Shown one piece after another: positions 25,001-40,000 of a stretch of 64,000 nt of DNA. The DNA comes from Pithys albifrons albifrons (lineage: Eukaryota > Chordata > Aves > Passeriformes > Thamnophilidae). Made by a program: the position numbers and the translations under genes. Under the pieces are notes generated by a model that saw only the letters and a list, made by a program, of their open reading frames with translations, had not been told where the DNA came from and searched no databases. Location: NCBI RefSeq assembly GCF_047495875.1, contig NC_092474.1, forward strand, positions 11,408,501 to 11,472,500, in the 5' to 3' direction. Numbering within the stretch: position 1 is the first letter of the stretch; each line of letters starts with the position of its first letter.

Positions 25001-28000
25001 GGGCCAAGAGGGTGGTTAAAGAGCAATGTAATATTAAAAAAGCCCCAATTAGGCATAGCTAGAGTCTTGCATGTCCCAGGGGCTGGAGTTGGCACAGGGA
25101 TACCAGTTCTCTCTGTCAACAAGCTCCCTCTTCTAATAGCTGAGTCCTCCTTGGAGCCTATTTTGTAAAGCCTGAACATTTAAGAATATGCACAGCCATA
25201 TACAAGGGTCACTGGGGGGAAGCTGGGTGAAATATTTCTGGCCCAGAACATGCAGGAGGTGATAGTCCCTCTGTCTTTAAAACTGTTACTCTGCTTGTAA
25301 TAAATTCCCCAGTCGCTTCCCAACGTCTATGTTAGTTTTAATCACCCAGGAAGCTACATGGTTAATTGCTTTCTCTGTGTGAGCTAATTGGCTCGTGGCC
25401 TTTCCCAAACCCTTTTAAGAACAGGCTCAATCATTAGGATCCATTAAAAACGTCCCCAAATTAATGACCTGAGCACAGTCTGAGCTGGATCCACTCCAGC
25501 AGTGGAGGCAGGAGGGTTCATCCCCGGGCTGGCAGGAGGGTGAGACAGCACTGCCAGGACCTGGGCATGGCAGGCAGCGTCCTTCTCACCCCAGCCCCCA
25601 CTCCCACTAATGGGATTTCCAGGTCCTGGGGTTCAAACATGTTGGCCTCGAGGCAAACAAGGACTCCTGTCCTGCAACGTGCCAGGAATCATTTCTTCTG
25701 GGCTTGGATGTAATTATTGATGGAAATAATTATTCTCCAATTCCATCAAAGGCTGGCTTCCATTCAACCAGATATTCTTCTCTGATGGATGCTGAGAGTC
25801 ACTAACGCTCTAAACTGGCTGGTAATCCCCTTGTGCTGAGCTCCATAGACATTGATTGAATATATATATAAAACTGCATTTTTTCTTATTGTCTTTCGTC
25901 TTTCATGACAGATACAGAAGTGATGCAGTTTGGTGTGAACGATTACTGTGGCCTCGAATGGGGGATTATCACACCTTCCCTGCTGCTTGTGCCTGCAGCA
26001 GAGAAGAAAAGCCCTCTGTGGGTGTTTTGCTGGAGCTGGCCCCGGGAGAGCAGAGGATGCTCAGTATGATGCCACTGGAAGTGTGGGGTTCTTTCAGCCC
26101 AGGGGATGTGCCAGAACAGGCAGGAAGATGAGGAGACAGGAAGGACACCCAGAGTTTGCCCTGCTGGTGGGTAACGCTGCTCCAGCATCAGAGTGAGGAC
26201 TGCAGCTTTTCTGCACAACACAGTTGCATGTTTGTCTCTAAGGATGGCCATGGGCAGCCAGGACAGGACAAGGCAGCTGCCCACCCATCCAAGTTTCTCC
26301 ATTTCCATTTGGCTGTTGCACTCACTTTTCTTCTTCCTTTATTTCTCCCATGAAGAAATCCAGCCTATCCATCAGACCTGTCTAAAAGCAGCACACCTGC
26401 TCCTGATGGGAGACCCCCACAGCAGGGCACCTGTGGGCTGCCTGCCACCAGCTCAGTGCAGAGCATGCCCTGGGTCACCTCCTGCCAAGGCTGGCTCACC
26501 CTGTCCCTCCCCAGCCCAGCAGTCTCCAGTCCAGAAGGGGGGTTTTGGGCTCATGGCAATTTTTGCCAGCATTGCAGTGGCTCAGAGAGAAGCATCAGGC
26601 ACATAGAGCTCACCTTTCCACCAGCCCAAGCCTTTCACCTCTTTTCACAGCTCAGCCAGCCCATCTCCACATTCTGATATCAGATTTGGGCTCTCCCATG
26701 TTTTCATTCCCTAACAGAATGTATAGACCACAGAGAGAAAGTATCTATTGCTACTGTAATAGACATGATGCAGGAAAGGTTACCGGTGGGAAAGAACCCA
26801 AATATTCCCCATTTGAAGGGGAGCGAAACCACCATAAAATACTATGTCCATCTGGAGCAGAAGGGGTGGGTAGTGCCAGCCTGGCTGTGAGGTGGGGAGG
26901 TCCTTGTTTATTTTTGCAAACTGCCTCAAGCTCTTCCCACAAGCCTTTCCTAAAGACACATCACAATTCTGACTCCCACTGGGCTCCCTGCTGCCAGCAG
27001 TGCCCCACAGAGCCCCATCTCCTGAGGCCACCCCATCCTGCCTCACCTCCCCAAGGAAGGGCTGTCACCTCCAGTTTGTGGAGGCACCATGGAGGCCACT
27101 CAACCACTGCCCTTCCTGCCCATGGACGGATCCTGGCACCCTCCAGAGAGGATGGGACAAAGGCACAAGGTGTGTCTGCCTCAGGGAGCAGAGCTGACTC
27201 CCAAACCATCTCCATCCCTCCACCCTGGGCTGTCACACCCCATGCCATGGCCAAGTGCCATCGCATCAGGCTGAGCCTGGTGACACCTGTCGCCCCAGGC
27301 CCACAGGGACGGGCAGTCAGTGAGGGTTTGGTGTGCACTTGACATCCCTGTGTGTGACACCCCAGCACTGCCGGCGCTGGGCACTGCCCCCCTCTGCCTG
27401 CAGGCTCTGTGTCCCAGCCCTGCTCCTCTGCTCCCACAGCAGTCTCCTGCCACAAAGCTTTCATCAATCAGACTTTTCCCCACAGTAACTCATCTCAAGA
27501 GCAGGAAAATTGTCTTCCTAGTGACCTTCCAGCTGCCGGACCCTGGCACCTCCCCATTTCCCCATCTGCAGCCTCCCCGTCCCTCTGCAGGATGGGCTCC
27601 AGCAATCCCAGCCCTCCATGGCCTTGAGCAGCCCTTCTGCCCTTTCCAGTTGCTCTGCAAGCAGCAGTGTAAGCAAACTGGGTCTGGATCATGCTAACCA
27701 AGCTTTTTTGTTTGTTTTTATCCTTTATTTTCCTTTGCACACACAGCTGGGTCAGGTGCTGGATGCCCTCAGCTGCACAGACAAGCACTTCAGAGGCCCC
27801 AAACACTGACTGAACTTGGCAAAGCTGCACTGACAGCACTTCCAGGCTCACGACTAAGGGTCTGGGAAAGCCAATATAGAAACTTCACCACCTTCCCTGC
27901 TTCAGCCCTGGCTGGCACAATGTTCCCATCTTCTCTATAGCCCCTACTGAAAAGGCAGGAGCGGCTCCAGCAATCAGAGACCCAAAACAAAAAAGGTTAA

Positions 28001-31000
28001 ACTAATAGTTGTGAATGTTTCACTGGCATTAAACAATGATGGATGGATGCCTGGCCTGGGAACTGGGAACATCAGCCTGTGGAAGGACAGGCTGGGAACT
28101 GGGAACATCAGCCTGAGGGGAAAGGGGAGAACCTTGTGTACCCGTAGCTGCTCGTGCCAGGGATGCTCTTGCCACTTCTCCCAAGTAACACACAAAAAGT
28201 GCATGGACAGGTGATGGAATTCCTCATCTTTCCTCTCCTTTCCTCACTTGGGGGTTTTGGCTGCACAGGAGAGGGCAGGTGGCAGGCTGGGATCCCTGCT
28301 CTCCCACATCCCCATGGCTTGGCCATGGCCCCATTCCATGTGCCTCTGCCCTGGGCTCTAGTGAGGGTAACCTGAGCTGCTCAAATAGCTTCTAAAATCC
28401 ACCCTTGGGCCTGAGAAGCCTTTTGGCACTGGCAAAATGATCCTTTGATTTTCTCTCTTGGTGTCTGACTTTGCTCATCTGATTGAAAAAGAAAATGGTC
28501 AAACCATTCCCTTGTCCCTGGAAAGGGACAGAAAAGAGAGTTGTAAAGACATCTCACAGCAAACACTCCAGCAGATGTGTTTATGTAAAGCTCTTTGAAA
28601 TATGCACTAAAAATACCTCTTCAAAATTAGAAGAAGGGGAATATTGTAAGTGCTTCCCACAAGCACATACACACACAAACACCCCATGGCAGGTTCTTTC
28701 CCCACCTCATTCAACCCGTTATTATTAGTGCACCAGGAGCCCTGCAGTTTGTTATTGAAAATTATAATAGCAAATCACTGAGATATTTTCCTTGATTACA
28801 CAGACTCCAAGCCAGTTCAATTTTAATCTTCTCTCCACTCTTTTTTTTCTGTGCATCAGCAGAGGCACCAGCTGCAGAAAAGCACGTGGTTTTCTTGAGG
28901 CAGTTTAAACACAGAAGAGAAATACAATTCTGTAATATACATTTTTCATCAAATTCTTCCCAGTTGTGACTTGCCTTCCTCTCCTGCTCCCAGGAACCCT
29001 CTGTCCTGCCACAAGCCTGTACGTGACAGTGATTCCTTTTCCTTCTTGGTCTCCAGAACCACTTAACAACTGCTCTTAGAACATCCTGGGCCAAAAAAGC
29101 AGCTTGGCTCTTTATTTTCCAGCAGTGGGTTTACTATGCATGGTTAGATCAGAACAGAGGAACTTCCCTGCTGGAAGAGGCCCTGGTAGTGGTGCAGGAT
29201 CGGTGCCAGGTGCTCTGGGGGATGCTGTGCAGTTGCAGCCCTCGGGGAGGGCTCTGTCCTGGGCACCAGCTGGCAGCAGCAGAGGCTCCCAGGATGGATG
29301 GCCCTGGCAGAGGGGAAAACTCCACAGGGCAAAGCGATGCCTCCATGGGCCATCCTTCTCAGACAGGCTCAGGCAGGAGGGCAGGCACAGCCTCTCCCTG
29401 CTCCCCACAGATCTCCTCCACCCCAGGGGCACCAAGACCCCTGTCCCACTTCCTTCCTGAGCACCTGGTCACCTTGCAGGGCTTGGAATCACTTCCCTCA
29501 GTGCCAGCAACCCAGGATGGCTCTGCTGACTGCCTGCCAGCAACAGCAGAGACAAACTCAAGGAATATGGCACATGGGCACGTTGTTCCCAAAGGAAACC
29601 TGGACAGCTGCCCCATCTCCAATGGTTTCTACGGCATCTTGTGCCTCCCACGCTGCCGGCTCCGAGGGCCCTGCGGAGCTTCCTGCCCGTCAGCACCTGC
29701 ACACTGCCAGGCCAGGCTTGCTCTCAGGGGGACAATCCCGTGCCTTTTCCTGTCCTCAAATCCTCCTCCTTAGGCAAATCCTCTGTGGGTTCCCACATCT
29801 GTACAGGAGCCAGCTTTACCCTCACTCAGGAAATAGGAAAGGAGGAGCCTTGGTTGTTGCAGGTGCCTGCAAATGTGGACTAAAGTGCTGGCATTGCCAT
29901 GCTGGCCCGTGCCACAGCAAACCTGTATGATTTGGGGGCCTCCAGGCTCCTGAGTGACCCAGGGACTGGTCTGAGGAGGGACTGGGGCTGAGAGCTTATG
30001 CTAAAACCTGCCTTAGCCTCACGACCACTCTTGTCCTGGCTGGCAACAAACAGCATTCCCAGATCCTGCCCCTGCCCTCATCCCTGGGGCAGCCACAGTG
30101 GCAACTGCTCCTGGGTGAGGGGGACAAGAGTTGACAGCCAGGCATGGGGGCAACCTGAAGCAGTCCTTGCAGAGCTTGTCACTAGGAAAAGTCTGGATCT
30201 CAGCAAAAATTTCTCATTAGACTCTCACCCACAAACATCACAGGGCAAAACCAAACTGGGCAAAGGTCAGGACCTCGGGCTGGCAGGGAGCCCAGCAGTT
30301 CTGATTGGGCACTTCCCAACACAACACTGAGAACCAGAAGCTGAGGAGCACGAGGAGATGATGCTTAATGTTTTAGGAGGGGTTTAACAAAAAAAATGAA
30401 CTGAAGGATGCCCTAGAAAAGAAACACTTTGGCACTCTCTGCAGTGTGGTCAGGCTGGAGAGCACCTTCATACCCAAGGGGCTGCACAGTGCCAGACCCT
30501 GGTCCAGGGACCATGGGATGTGCCCATTCCCTCCTTTGTTCAAACCCCTTGCCATTTGGCATGGCAAACAGCAACGAAATAGTGTATTTGCCAATAACAG
30601 CTCATTAAATTTTAATCAAATAGAGAATTGTAAGCACACAGTTACCAGGAGCTCCTGGGAGTGCTGAGAGATCACTTTAAAAATGAATTAATAATAAGGC
30701 ACATTGGAAGCAGCAAGGAGCAGACGGCTGGAGAAGATCCACTTGGAGCAGAAATGCTGCCTTTGACCCACATGCAGCTTTTTCCTCCTTGCTTCTTTTG
30801 AATGACCATTGGAAGAAGAGCTAAAAACACACTGGAAGTCCCAACACTTGGATAACTCCAAAAAAAACGTTTACATAGTCACTGCCTGCCTGTGGGTCTG
30901 CCCTGGGAATGACTCTGGTTGGCTGCTGCCCACCCCATCCCTCCATCCATCCACTCATCCATCCAGGCTGTGAAATCACTCCAGCATTTAAAAAAATACT

Positions 31001-34000
31001 CAAATCCCCCAGGACAGACCCACAGGTGCACCCTGAGCAGGGTCTGGTACAGCAGGGGTCCCTGGATATCCTCCCACTTGGGACTTGTCTCCTGGGACAT
31101 CCATCCCCCACAGTGCCAGGGCTGCAGTGCCAGGGCCACGTGGGGCCAAGAGGGTTAAGTGACACTGCAAGAAGCAGATGTCCCCGTGTGGGGAAGCGTG
31201 GGCATCAATTAGCTGCTGTGGAAAGGAATTAACCAACGGATTTCTGCTGCTGAGAGATTGAGAGATGAGCCTGCAATATTTCCAGCCAAGGAAGGAAGGT
31301 GGCAAATGGGCTTCAACCCCCACTGCTGGCGACATTTTATGGCCAGAAGGCCCTTTGCCTCCCTGTGTCACAACTGCTATGTCAGCTGAGCTGGGAAACT
31401 CCCAAATTGCTGCTTCAGATGGGAGGGTTTGGTTTGACTCCAAACCTCCTTGCCTGTAATAGCCCCTGGTCCTGTCAAAAACACCTCAGTGGTTGTGCCA
31501 CCTGCCCAGGAAGGACTGGTGAGAAGGTTTTAAGTTAAGGAGAGTTTCTGGGAGGGAAGACAGGGCCTTTTCTCCTCCTGCTGTTCTCCCAGGAGGGAGG
31601 GGCTGGTATGGCTGTGCCATCCCTGCCACCTGGCAGTCATTGGGGTGATCAGGGCTCCAGCACCCAAGGTTTTGTGGGGGTCAGAGCCTGAAAGAAACCT
31701 CCCTCTCTGCTCCCAGGCCTTGTCCCCAACCATCCACACCACCCTGCAACTGTGAATATTGTTTAAAATTATCCCAAAAAGGAAATGGGAGGATATTTGT
31801 TGCCTTGCTGCTTCCTAGGGGGAATGTTTGGAAGAGGCGTGTGTGTTCCTGTGGTAGACCCTGCCAGGAAGGGCTGCAGAGGATCATTTCAGTTTTCATC
31901 CCATCCACCTTTAATTGGGTGTAATAATAATTTTATTGCTTGCTGGGATTTGTGAGGCTGAACTAATATTTGTAAAATGCTTTGCAATCCTCAGCTGAAA
32001 GGCAATCTAGAGTGGCAAAGCCCTGGTGTTATTCACATTTGGATAATCCAGAATTATTCATAAACAAAATCAAGATTATGCAAATATATTCATTAGTTCT
32101 CAGAATACCTCCAGGAAAACAGAGGAATTAGTTTTGTTAACAACTATGTATTATGTAAGTGTGTGTCTAAGCACGCACAGACCCGGTGCTGGGGCACATT
32201 CCCTGGGACTCAGCCCAGGACCTCAGAGTGCAGGAGAACAAGGGATATCCTGATGCCCCACATCAAATGACAGCACCCAGCACAGACCCCTGGGCCCCCC
32301 AGGGTCCCACTGGCTGCTCTTCAGCCAAAACAGCAGAGTCCCCCCCAGCATCCCCCTGCACCCATCACAGACAGCCCACACATGAGCACTGTCACTCTCC
32401 CCAAAACAGCCTCTCCTACCCAAATGAGGAGTTCTACAGTATGTGCAGGGCCAGGCATCTGCAGGGGTGGGATCTGGATGCAGCCCCCTCACTCAGGACC
32501 TGCCCTGTATACCCAGCACAAGCCCTTGCACGATGCCAGCTTGTGCCCAGCCTGGCTTTCTGCAGTGTGTGACCGTCTGTTTGGGATGTGCTGGGAAACA
32601 GGAGATAAAGGTGCATTGAAAATACCGCATGGTTTAATTAATGCCACATGCCTTTCACTCTATAGGTTGTGTGGATGGTTAATTATTTTTATAAAGAAAA
32701 TAATTAGTCCCAATCAAGGCAGAAGCTCTCCAGAATTACAGCTCATTAACCGCTCTCACATTTTTCTGTTCTATAAAAAGTCATGTGGTGCTGATGAAGA
32801 TTATAGACCCTTGGAATCAGCATTAAATACAAATTCAGACAGTGTTACCATCCTATTGCCATCAACTGCATCGACTTGGCTTCAGTAATTGCAGCTGGAG
32901 ATGAAGGGCAGGGATTTCTGCTTCACACAATCTCTGGAAACAAGCCCTCTGCCCATTAGTTTTCCGGAAACAATGTCACACCAAGCCCTGACTTGGCTAA
33001 GTACATCCCTGAGGAGATGACAGCCACCAAGGAGAAAGGAGAAAGCTTTGCTGGGGATGGGAGGATGAGGAGTGCTTGGGGTCAGTTCAGTCTTGGTTGG
33101 CAGTGGGGCTGCTCCTATCCAGAGCAGCTGGGACCATGAGGGTCCAGCACTCAGTCTAAATTAGGAAGGTGAACCAGATAATGATGCTGAAATCTGTCCT
33201 TTGGGCTGGGGTTGCAAAGGCACCACTAGTCCAGCAGATGGAAAGAGTCTGGAGATGCAGAGGGAACAAGGAGCAACGTTTAAGCAGTGGGATTATCCTC
33301 TTGGGACATGGGGAAAATAGGACATGGCGGGATGCTCTTGTCAGGGAGGGGGAAGCATCCACAAGCACCTCCCTCTGGACTATGCTGGTCCAGGCACTGT
33401 GCCGGGTCCAGCTCTATTGAGACCTCACTCAAAGCCTAATTGAAAGAAATCACAGCCCATTAAAGGGAGCTCAGGTCAAATCAATACCGAAGTGGTGGGG
33501 AGGGCGAGCGGGGGGTGCGGGGCAGTGGCTGTGTGCCAGCACCAGCTCTGCAGGCAGGGCACAGGCTGTGTCCCTGGGCTGCACTGCGTGCTCCTCCTCC
33601 ATGGGACAGCAAGGGGAGACCCACAGTCCTCTGCTCTGTGCACGACAAACCTGGTGGCTGTGACAGCTTGGAGACAGGGAGGGAGGCAGGGGAGCCACAG
33701 ATCCTCAGGATCCTGCTTTTCAGTTTCCATTAATCAGGGATGGATGTGCCATAGGTGGCATTCAAAGCCCTGAGAGCCAGCAGGCAGCTCTTGGCGCTCA
33801 GACCTCCACCACAAAATGAACCCACTCATCCCCACAGCACAGCTCCCACACTGAGAGCCCTTGAGCATCCAAGCCTTCTTGGAGAGATGGGGATGAAGAA
33901 TTTGGGGCTGTGGGTGGAAAAAACACTTGTGGGGAGCTCCTGAGGGCAATGGGTTAGTAACTTCTGCCATGAGGCAGCAAATAGTGGGAGCCAAACCTGC

Positions 34001-37000
34001 CACTGGCACATGCTGCCAGTGTTGTGCCTTGTGCTCTGTCCCTGCAGGTGCTGAGATTCTCCACACTCCTGGTGAGGGCAGGGATGGGGACAGGGACCTG
34101 CCCACCAGGCACAGCCACATGGTCCCAAGCACATCCCAGGGCAGGGACATGCCTGAAGCATGAAACAGTTGTGACTGCCAGCCTGGACTCTCCAAAACAT
34201 GCCAAATCCCTCCAAAAGATACAAAGGACATCCTTCACTTTCACTGGCTTCTGCATCACATGTGGGAAATGTTTGGGAGAGCACAAGGACCAGTCCAAAA
34301 CTGTGCCAATGACTCCTCCAGTCATCAGACAGAACAGGCAACTTAGTCCCTGCATCCGGGGGTGTCCCAGGATCCTGGCAGAGATGCAGCCAACATGTCC
34401 TGTGTCCTGCAGAGCTCAGCCCCACATTGATCCCCAAGGCAGCCACAGTCCAGGGACACAGAGCCAGGGGAGCTCACCAAGACATCAAGCTCATCCTCCA
34501 TTAGGAGACACAGGGCACAGCCACGCTGACAGCCCATGGGTTTCACCACTCCCTGCAGGGCAGGCTGCAAACTTGGCCCCTCTCAGGGATTCAGCAGCAG
34601 CTCCCTTTGTTCCTCCTCTGCTGGTGGTGCCCACCCAGCCCCTGGCACCTCCATCTCCTGGCATGAGTTACCAACCTGCCTCTCGCTCTGGAGGCCCCAC
34701 ACCACAACCCTTTAACCCAGCCATGCATGGCTGATGGGCAGACAAAGGCAGGGATGGGGTGGGTGCTGACAGATAACCACAGGACCTGTTAAACACACAG
34801 GGAAGGGCAGGCACTGGTCTCCTTGGTTGCTTTGGGGTTTTATTTTGTGTAAGTTCCCAATCTTAGAGTTTTCTGGTGATTCAAAACCTCATCCCTTAAA
34901 AGAAGTAGTGTTGAGCCCACTTGTCTTGCTTCTCCCCATCGTAACAAACCTGGCTGGGCTCTGACTGGAGCAGGGGGATTTGAAAAGGGCAAATGTTTGA
35001 TAGGCAATCGGTTCTCCGAGTTAAAACACCCACCTCAGGGGTAGATCCACCCAAATCCCTAAGTGCCTCTTGCACCCACTGTGCCACAGCCATGCCCATG
35101 CCCACTCTGGTAGAGCAGGAATGCTCCACTGGCTTTAGCTGGCAGAGGAGTGGAGAATAAGCTATGATATATTTACATGCTATTATAGATTGGTGTTACA
35201 CTTGCACAGCTTTGGTGGGCAGGGGGTTGTACGGCGGCTCCAGCTGACCCACAGATTAATGCAGCAGGAGCTCTTTAACTGTGAAATCTCTCTTAATGCA
35301 AAAATATTTCTCTTGCTGGGCAGTGGCTAATTCTTCATCCTGACAGTAATATAGCTAAAATCCCAGCCTCCTACCCCACTCTGTTCTAGTCACCCTCCAA
35401 CACACACAGGCTCAGAGACAAATTCAATACAACCAGCCCATTGCCAAAGTGTCATCAAGTTCCAGCAGGATGATGCACTGCTGGAATTTGGTGATAGAGG
35501 CAGAGAAAACCCATTTTCTTATCATTGCCTGTGGGTTTCAGAGCATTTTCAGCCACCCCCATGTGAGATGGGCACCTGACCCCAGTCCTGGGACCCAGCA
35601 GCACAAAGGCCCTTGCAGCCCATACCAGCACATCACAACCTCCCCTGCCCCAGGAAGGAGAGAGCAAAGCAGCCCCATAGGCAGCAGGACCCTTCCCACA
35701 GTGTCCCCTCTGCCCACACAGGCACCACTAAGGGGTGAAAGAGGAGGTGGCTGGGGCTGGGCAGCAGCTGCTTCTTCTTCTTCCATGTCCCCGAGACATA
35801 AATTAAACATGAAGTGTTAAACAGGTCACTGGTGGAGCTGCCTCCAGATCAGGGACTTATTTCAGCCCGCCTGAAACATCAATACAGTTTCTAATAGAGT
35901 TTTTTCCTCCCTTGTATTATTTTTCGTGAGCCCTTCCTGCAGTCCCCGCTGTGCTGGCAGGGAAAGTGTTCCCGCCGCGTGCGAAAAAACCTGCTATTTT
36001 TAAACTCCCACTGTTTGTCAGCGCTTTCGGCTCGAGTGGCTGATGGAGAAACCAGTTTTGCAGCACCCGGTGTCCCACAGAGGGTTCTGTGGCCTTTGCC
36101 AGGTCATGGTGGCAGCAAGACATGGGCACTGCGCCTGGCCATGCCGGCGGAGGGGGTGGCCCAGCCCGCTCATCCCCCGGCACGTGGCAGATCCGCATCA
36201 CATCGGGTCCTGTCAGGGATGCTGTGCCGTTGGGATCCACTGCTCCTGCCAGATTTCAGGCACCACGACCTCTGTGCCTTTGCCCACACCTATAAAATCA
36301 TCAAGCAAGGTTGTGGAAGCAAAGTGGCTCCAGAGATTTGGCTTTTCTCCCTGCCCTTTGCTGGGAATGCCAAAGGGCTCTGATCCAGGCATCAAACCCA
36401 GCCCTGTTTTCCAGCTGATGGCACTGCCAGGGATTGAGGCCAGAGGAGGATCCAAGGGGATGGGAGTGCTGTGTGGGTCTCCCATGGGGCAGGGAAGAAC
36501 TGTGGGTCACAGCAGGCCCACACTCTCCCAACAGCAAAGAGCCCCCAGGAGCTCACTCCCAACCAGAGGCTGTGGCAAAGCCCTGGCATCCCCTGCAGCC
36601 AAAACATGTGTGGGATTTGCTGGCCTGGGTCAGGCTTTGCAGGGATGAAGAGGTTTCGGTGCCCGCAGGGAGAAAAGAAGACAAAAAAAAACCAGAGAAA
36701 AGGAAAGGGTGGTCATGCATGAAATTATTTCATTTCAGTGACGTGGAGTTTGCATTTGATAAGTTCATCTTATAGAAAAATGAGCACATAGAAAGGTGCA
36801 GCTGCCAGACATGGAGATGTGGGAAGGGGCAGGAGCGAGTCTGAGCAGAGAAGGGCTCAGCTCCAGCCATGACCCACTGGAAGGAAAAATCTCCCAGATC
36901 CAGGGATCCAAGGAGAAAGTGGGGATCTCCCCACAGCACACAGAGTGGGGTCTGCAGAGGCCCTTTCTGGGGACAAGCCACAGTGGGACAGCCTGCTCCG

Positions 37001-40000
37001 GATGGTGGGGTAGGACAATGACAGCAGGGAGATGAGCAGCCACAGGACCCAGCATGGGGCAGAAGCTTCTCAGCAATCCCTGTCATCAAGGTCATCATTG
37101 CTATTTATTATTTAGGGCCTCACAACCCTAAATATTTATTAGCTGGACATCGCGGGAAGGGTGTGAACACGTCTGCAGGGTTCAAGTGTCCTGCTCTGCT
37201 GCCTCTCCAGGGACAGCAGACCAGCAGGATGGGGGCTGGCTGGAGCTGGTGCTGCTATCAGGGCATCTGCCAGCTCTCCCTGAGCCAGGCAAGTCAAGAA
37301 GCCAGCCCTGAGAGACCCTAAACTGCCACATTCTGCCCTGGCTTTCACACTTTGCTACCTCCATGAAAGAGCCTCACTCAAGTGCTGGGATCGTGCTGAG
37401 CCAGGGAGAGGACCCCATGGCCAGCACAGCCCCCTGGGGTGCCAGACCCCACCAGTGTTGCACTCACAAACCCAACAGCCCTGGCATCTGCAGGCGAGGG
37501 GCTGCCCAGCAGCCAGGGCAGTGTCTGCAGCAACTTTGTTCAAGGGTGAAATCAAATATTTCTACAAAATGATCCTCCAGCCAGCCAGTGGAGTTTTCCT
37601 CCCTTTTGCTTCCTTCCACCTGATTTCATCCCTCATCTGAAGAGATCAGATACGGTGCTTCCCCTGTCACAGCTTGAGCACTGCAGGCCCCCAGGCTCCC
37701 CCTCCCCCGAGATGGGGCAGCAGCAAGTCCCAGACTCAGGGAGAGCCTCACCCCGTGTTTCCCCACCAGGTGCTGTGTTCCTTCATTCTCAGCAGCAGGG
37801 CCAGGCTGCACCTCTGCTCTTGGTGGCAAGTGTGGGAACTGAAGCCCCAGGGCAGAGCTCAGCTAAGCTCTCAAATGGACTCCTATAGGTCAGAAATTAC
37901 CTGTCCCCAAAACCACAGTGTTTCCCACCACCCTTCTGGTTACCAGTTCCTGCAGTGCTGGTCTGGGGACAACTCTCAGCCTCACATCCACTTTGGGGAG
38001 CTTTCAGTTGAAGGTGACAAAGCCCCACATGGTCACAGCAGGGGCACAGTGGGGAAAGGCAGCACTTCTGTGGGCACCCCAGTAGCTCTAAGAAAGCCCC
38101 ATCGATAAACTTGGGGTTCCTACAGGGACTTCCAATGGTCTTTTCCCTAAATCCTTAGATGCTTGTGCACCCTCCCACTCTGGGGCACAGCACACCTGGC
38201 TAAGGTACCCATTGGTGCTGAGCCTGGCAGTGCTGCCTGGCACTCACTGCATCGCACCAGCCCCGGCAGGAGCATCCATCCCCTTGTCCCCGATGCAGTG
38301 GTGGGGACAGAGATGTCCCCCACTCCACCAAGAAGGCCAGCAGGGACACGTTTCCCAGCACCAGCCCAGTGGAGAGGCAGATGGACAGGGCCTAGGGGAA
38401 GGAGGAGGAAGAGGAGGAGGAGGAGGATGAAGGCTTTGTGAGCAGCAAGAAGGGAGTTCTGCAGACATCCTCTGCTCTTCCCCTCACTCAGCTGCCCCAG
38501 CCTCCCAGCAGCTCCCGAGCTGCCTAATTAGCTCTCCCCGCTCCCATCGCCGTCCAGCTGGAGCCGGAGGGCAGGGGCAGACAAAAGCCTCGCTATTGAC
38601 AGCCCCTCCAAGGAAGGGGCTTTTCTTCTCCCCCTGCGCTTTTCTTTTCAAGCCCCTCTCCCCGCTCTTGGGCCGGGGCCACGGGCTCATTAACACTCGG
38701 GCTCGTTGGGAGCGGAGGGAGCAGATGGCAGCCAGGCGGCTGGCGCGGCCGGCACCGCCGCCGCCTCTTCCCGCGGAACAGATGCCCGTCCGACAAGGGG
38801 GAGGATTAGCGGGGTGGGGGACCATCCGCACAGCGGGGCTGCCAGCGGGGCTTCCTCCCCAGCGGCGCACCCCACATCCATAGCCAAGGGCTGCCAACCC
38901 GCTAGGGACGAGCTGGGGGTCGAGGCCACCGGGAAGTGGCTGGGAAGCCAGAGGTTGTGATGGCCAAAAGTCAGTGCAAAGGCCACAGGAGAATTGCAGA
39001 TGCATTCTGCCCTCGCTGGGGTACTGCGATCCTTGGCACTGCAGTGCCATGGCTGCTCCTGCCCCGTCCCAGTGCAGCCAGGGAGGACACGTCACCCTTG
39101 TCCCAGCAGGTTTGCAGCAGCAGCAGCACCAACACCCGTCTCCAAGATCACCCGCAATGCCAAAGCAGGTGGCGAAACTGGGCTTAATCCCACTTCAGCA
39201 ACACATCCCTCCCTCCCCCTCCGTGCACAGCACATCCCGGGGGATTGAGGGTTAAAGTACAAATCCCCTGCACTGCCCTGATGTGACCCACTTAGACCAT
39301 CTGGCAGGGAGGGATGCAGGAGCTCCTTTCCCCCAGCACTGCCAGTGCTCACCCAGCATCACCGGCTGACCCAGGATCCAACACTGGCAGTCACAGCCCC
39401 CAGGTCCAGCAGTGCCCTCAAAGTGGGTTTTGACTGAGTTTTGGGGTCAGAGCAGCTCATGCCTCACTGAAGTGGCTGGTGGAGCGGGAGCAGGGAATGC
39501 AAACACCCCAAAAAACATCCCACAAACCCCTGAACTGCCACTACCTCTGGGTCCCAAGGATATCCTGGAGCATCTCCCACCTTGCTGTCCCCAGATCCCC
39601 AGCACAGGTGCTGATGAATGTGCAGCAGCGCTGGCAGAAGTCAGGCTGCCCAGCAGGACAGAGCTCCCAGCCACGGCGCTGTGGCCGAGGTCAGGGCCAG
39701 GGAACAGACACAGACAAAAGCCCAGCCAAGAGAGAGGAAAGGGGATCCTGGTGATGGTGCTGGGGCGAGAGTGTGGTAGTGATACCCATCCCCACAGACT
39801 GGGCAGAGGCTTGTGTCACCTTCTCAAAGGAGATTTAGAAAGCATTTTCAGTTCACAAGTGCCAAAGCCCCATCCTTAGGGACCAGTGAGAGAGATTGAC
39901 AGCACGCTGGTTTATCAGAGTGCCTCAGGCAGGGTAGGTGGTCCCTGTCCCTGTCCCCATCCCTCCCCAGAACACTGGGCACACAAACCCCTCAAATCCC

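Noticed and set aside
26545..27342. 265-codon plus-strand frame in intron 1
   Set aside because: No recognisable family, low-complexity Ser/Pro/His content, and overlapping long frames on both strands; consistent with chance in GC-rich DNA.
34037..34063. Possible second RE1 site in intron 1 (CTCTGTCC...GGTGCTGAG)
   Set aside because: The half-site spacing fits neither the canonical nor the commonly reported expanded RE1 spacing, and the left half is imperfect.
34024..34734. 236-codon plus-strand frame in intron 1
   Set aside because: Pro/Ser/Gln-rich with no domain; equally long frames exist on the opposite strand.
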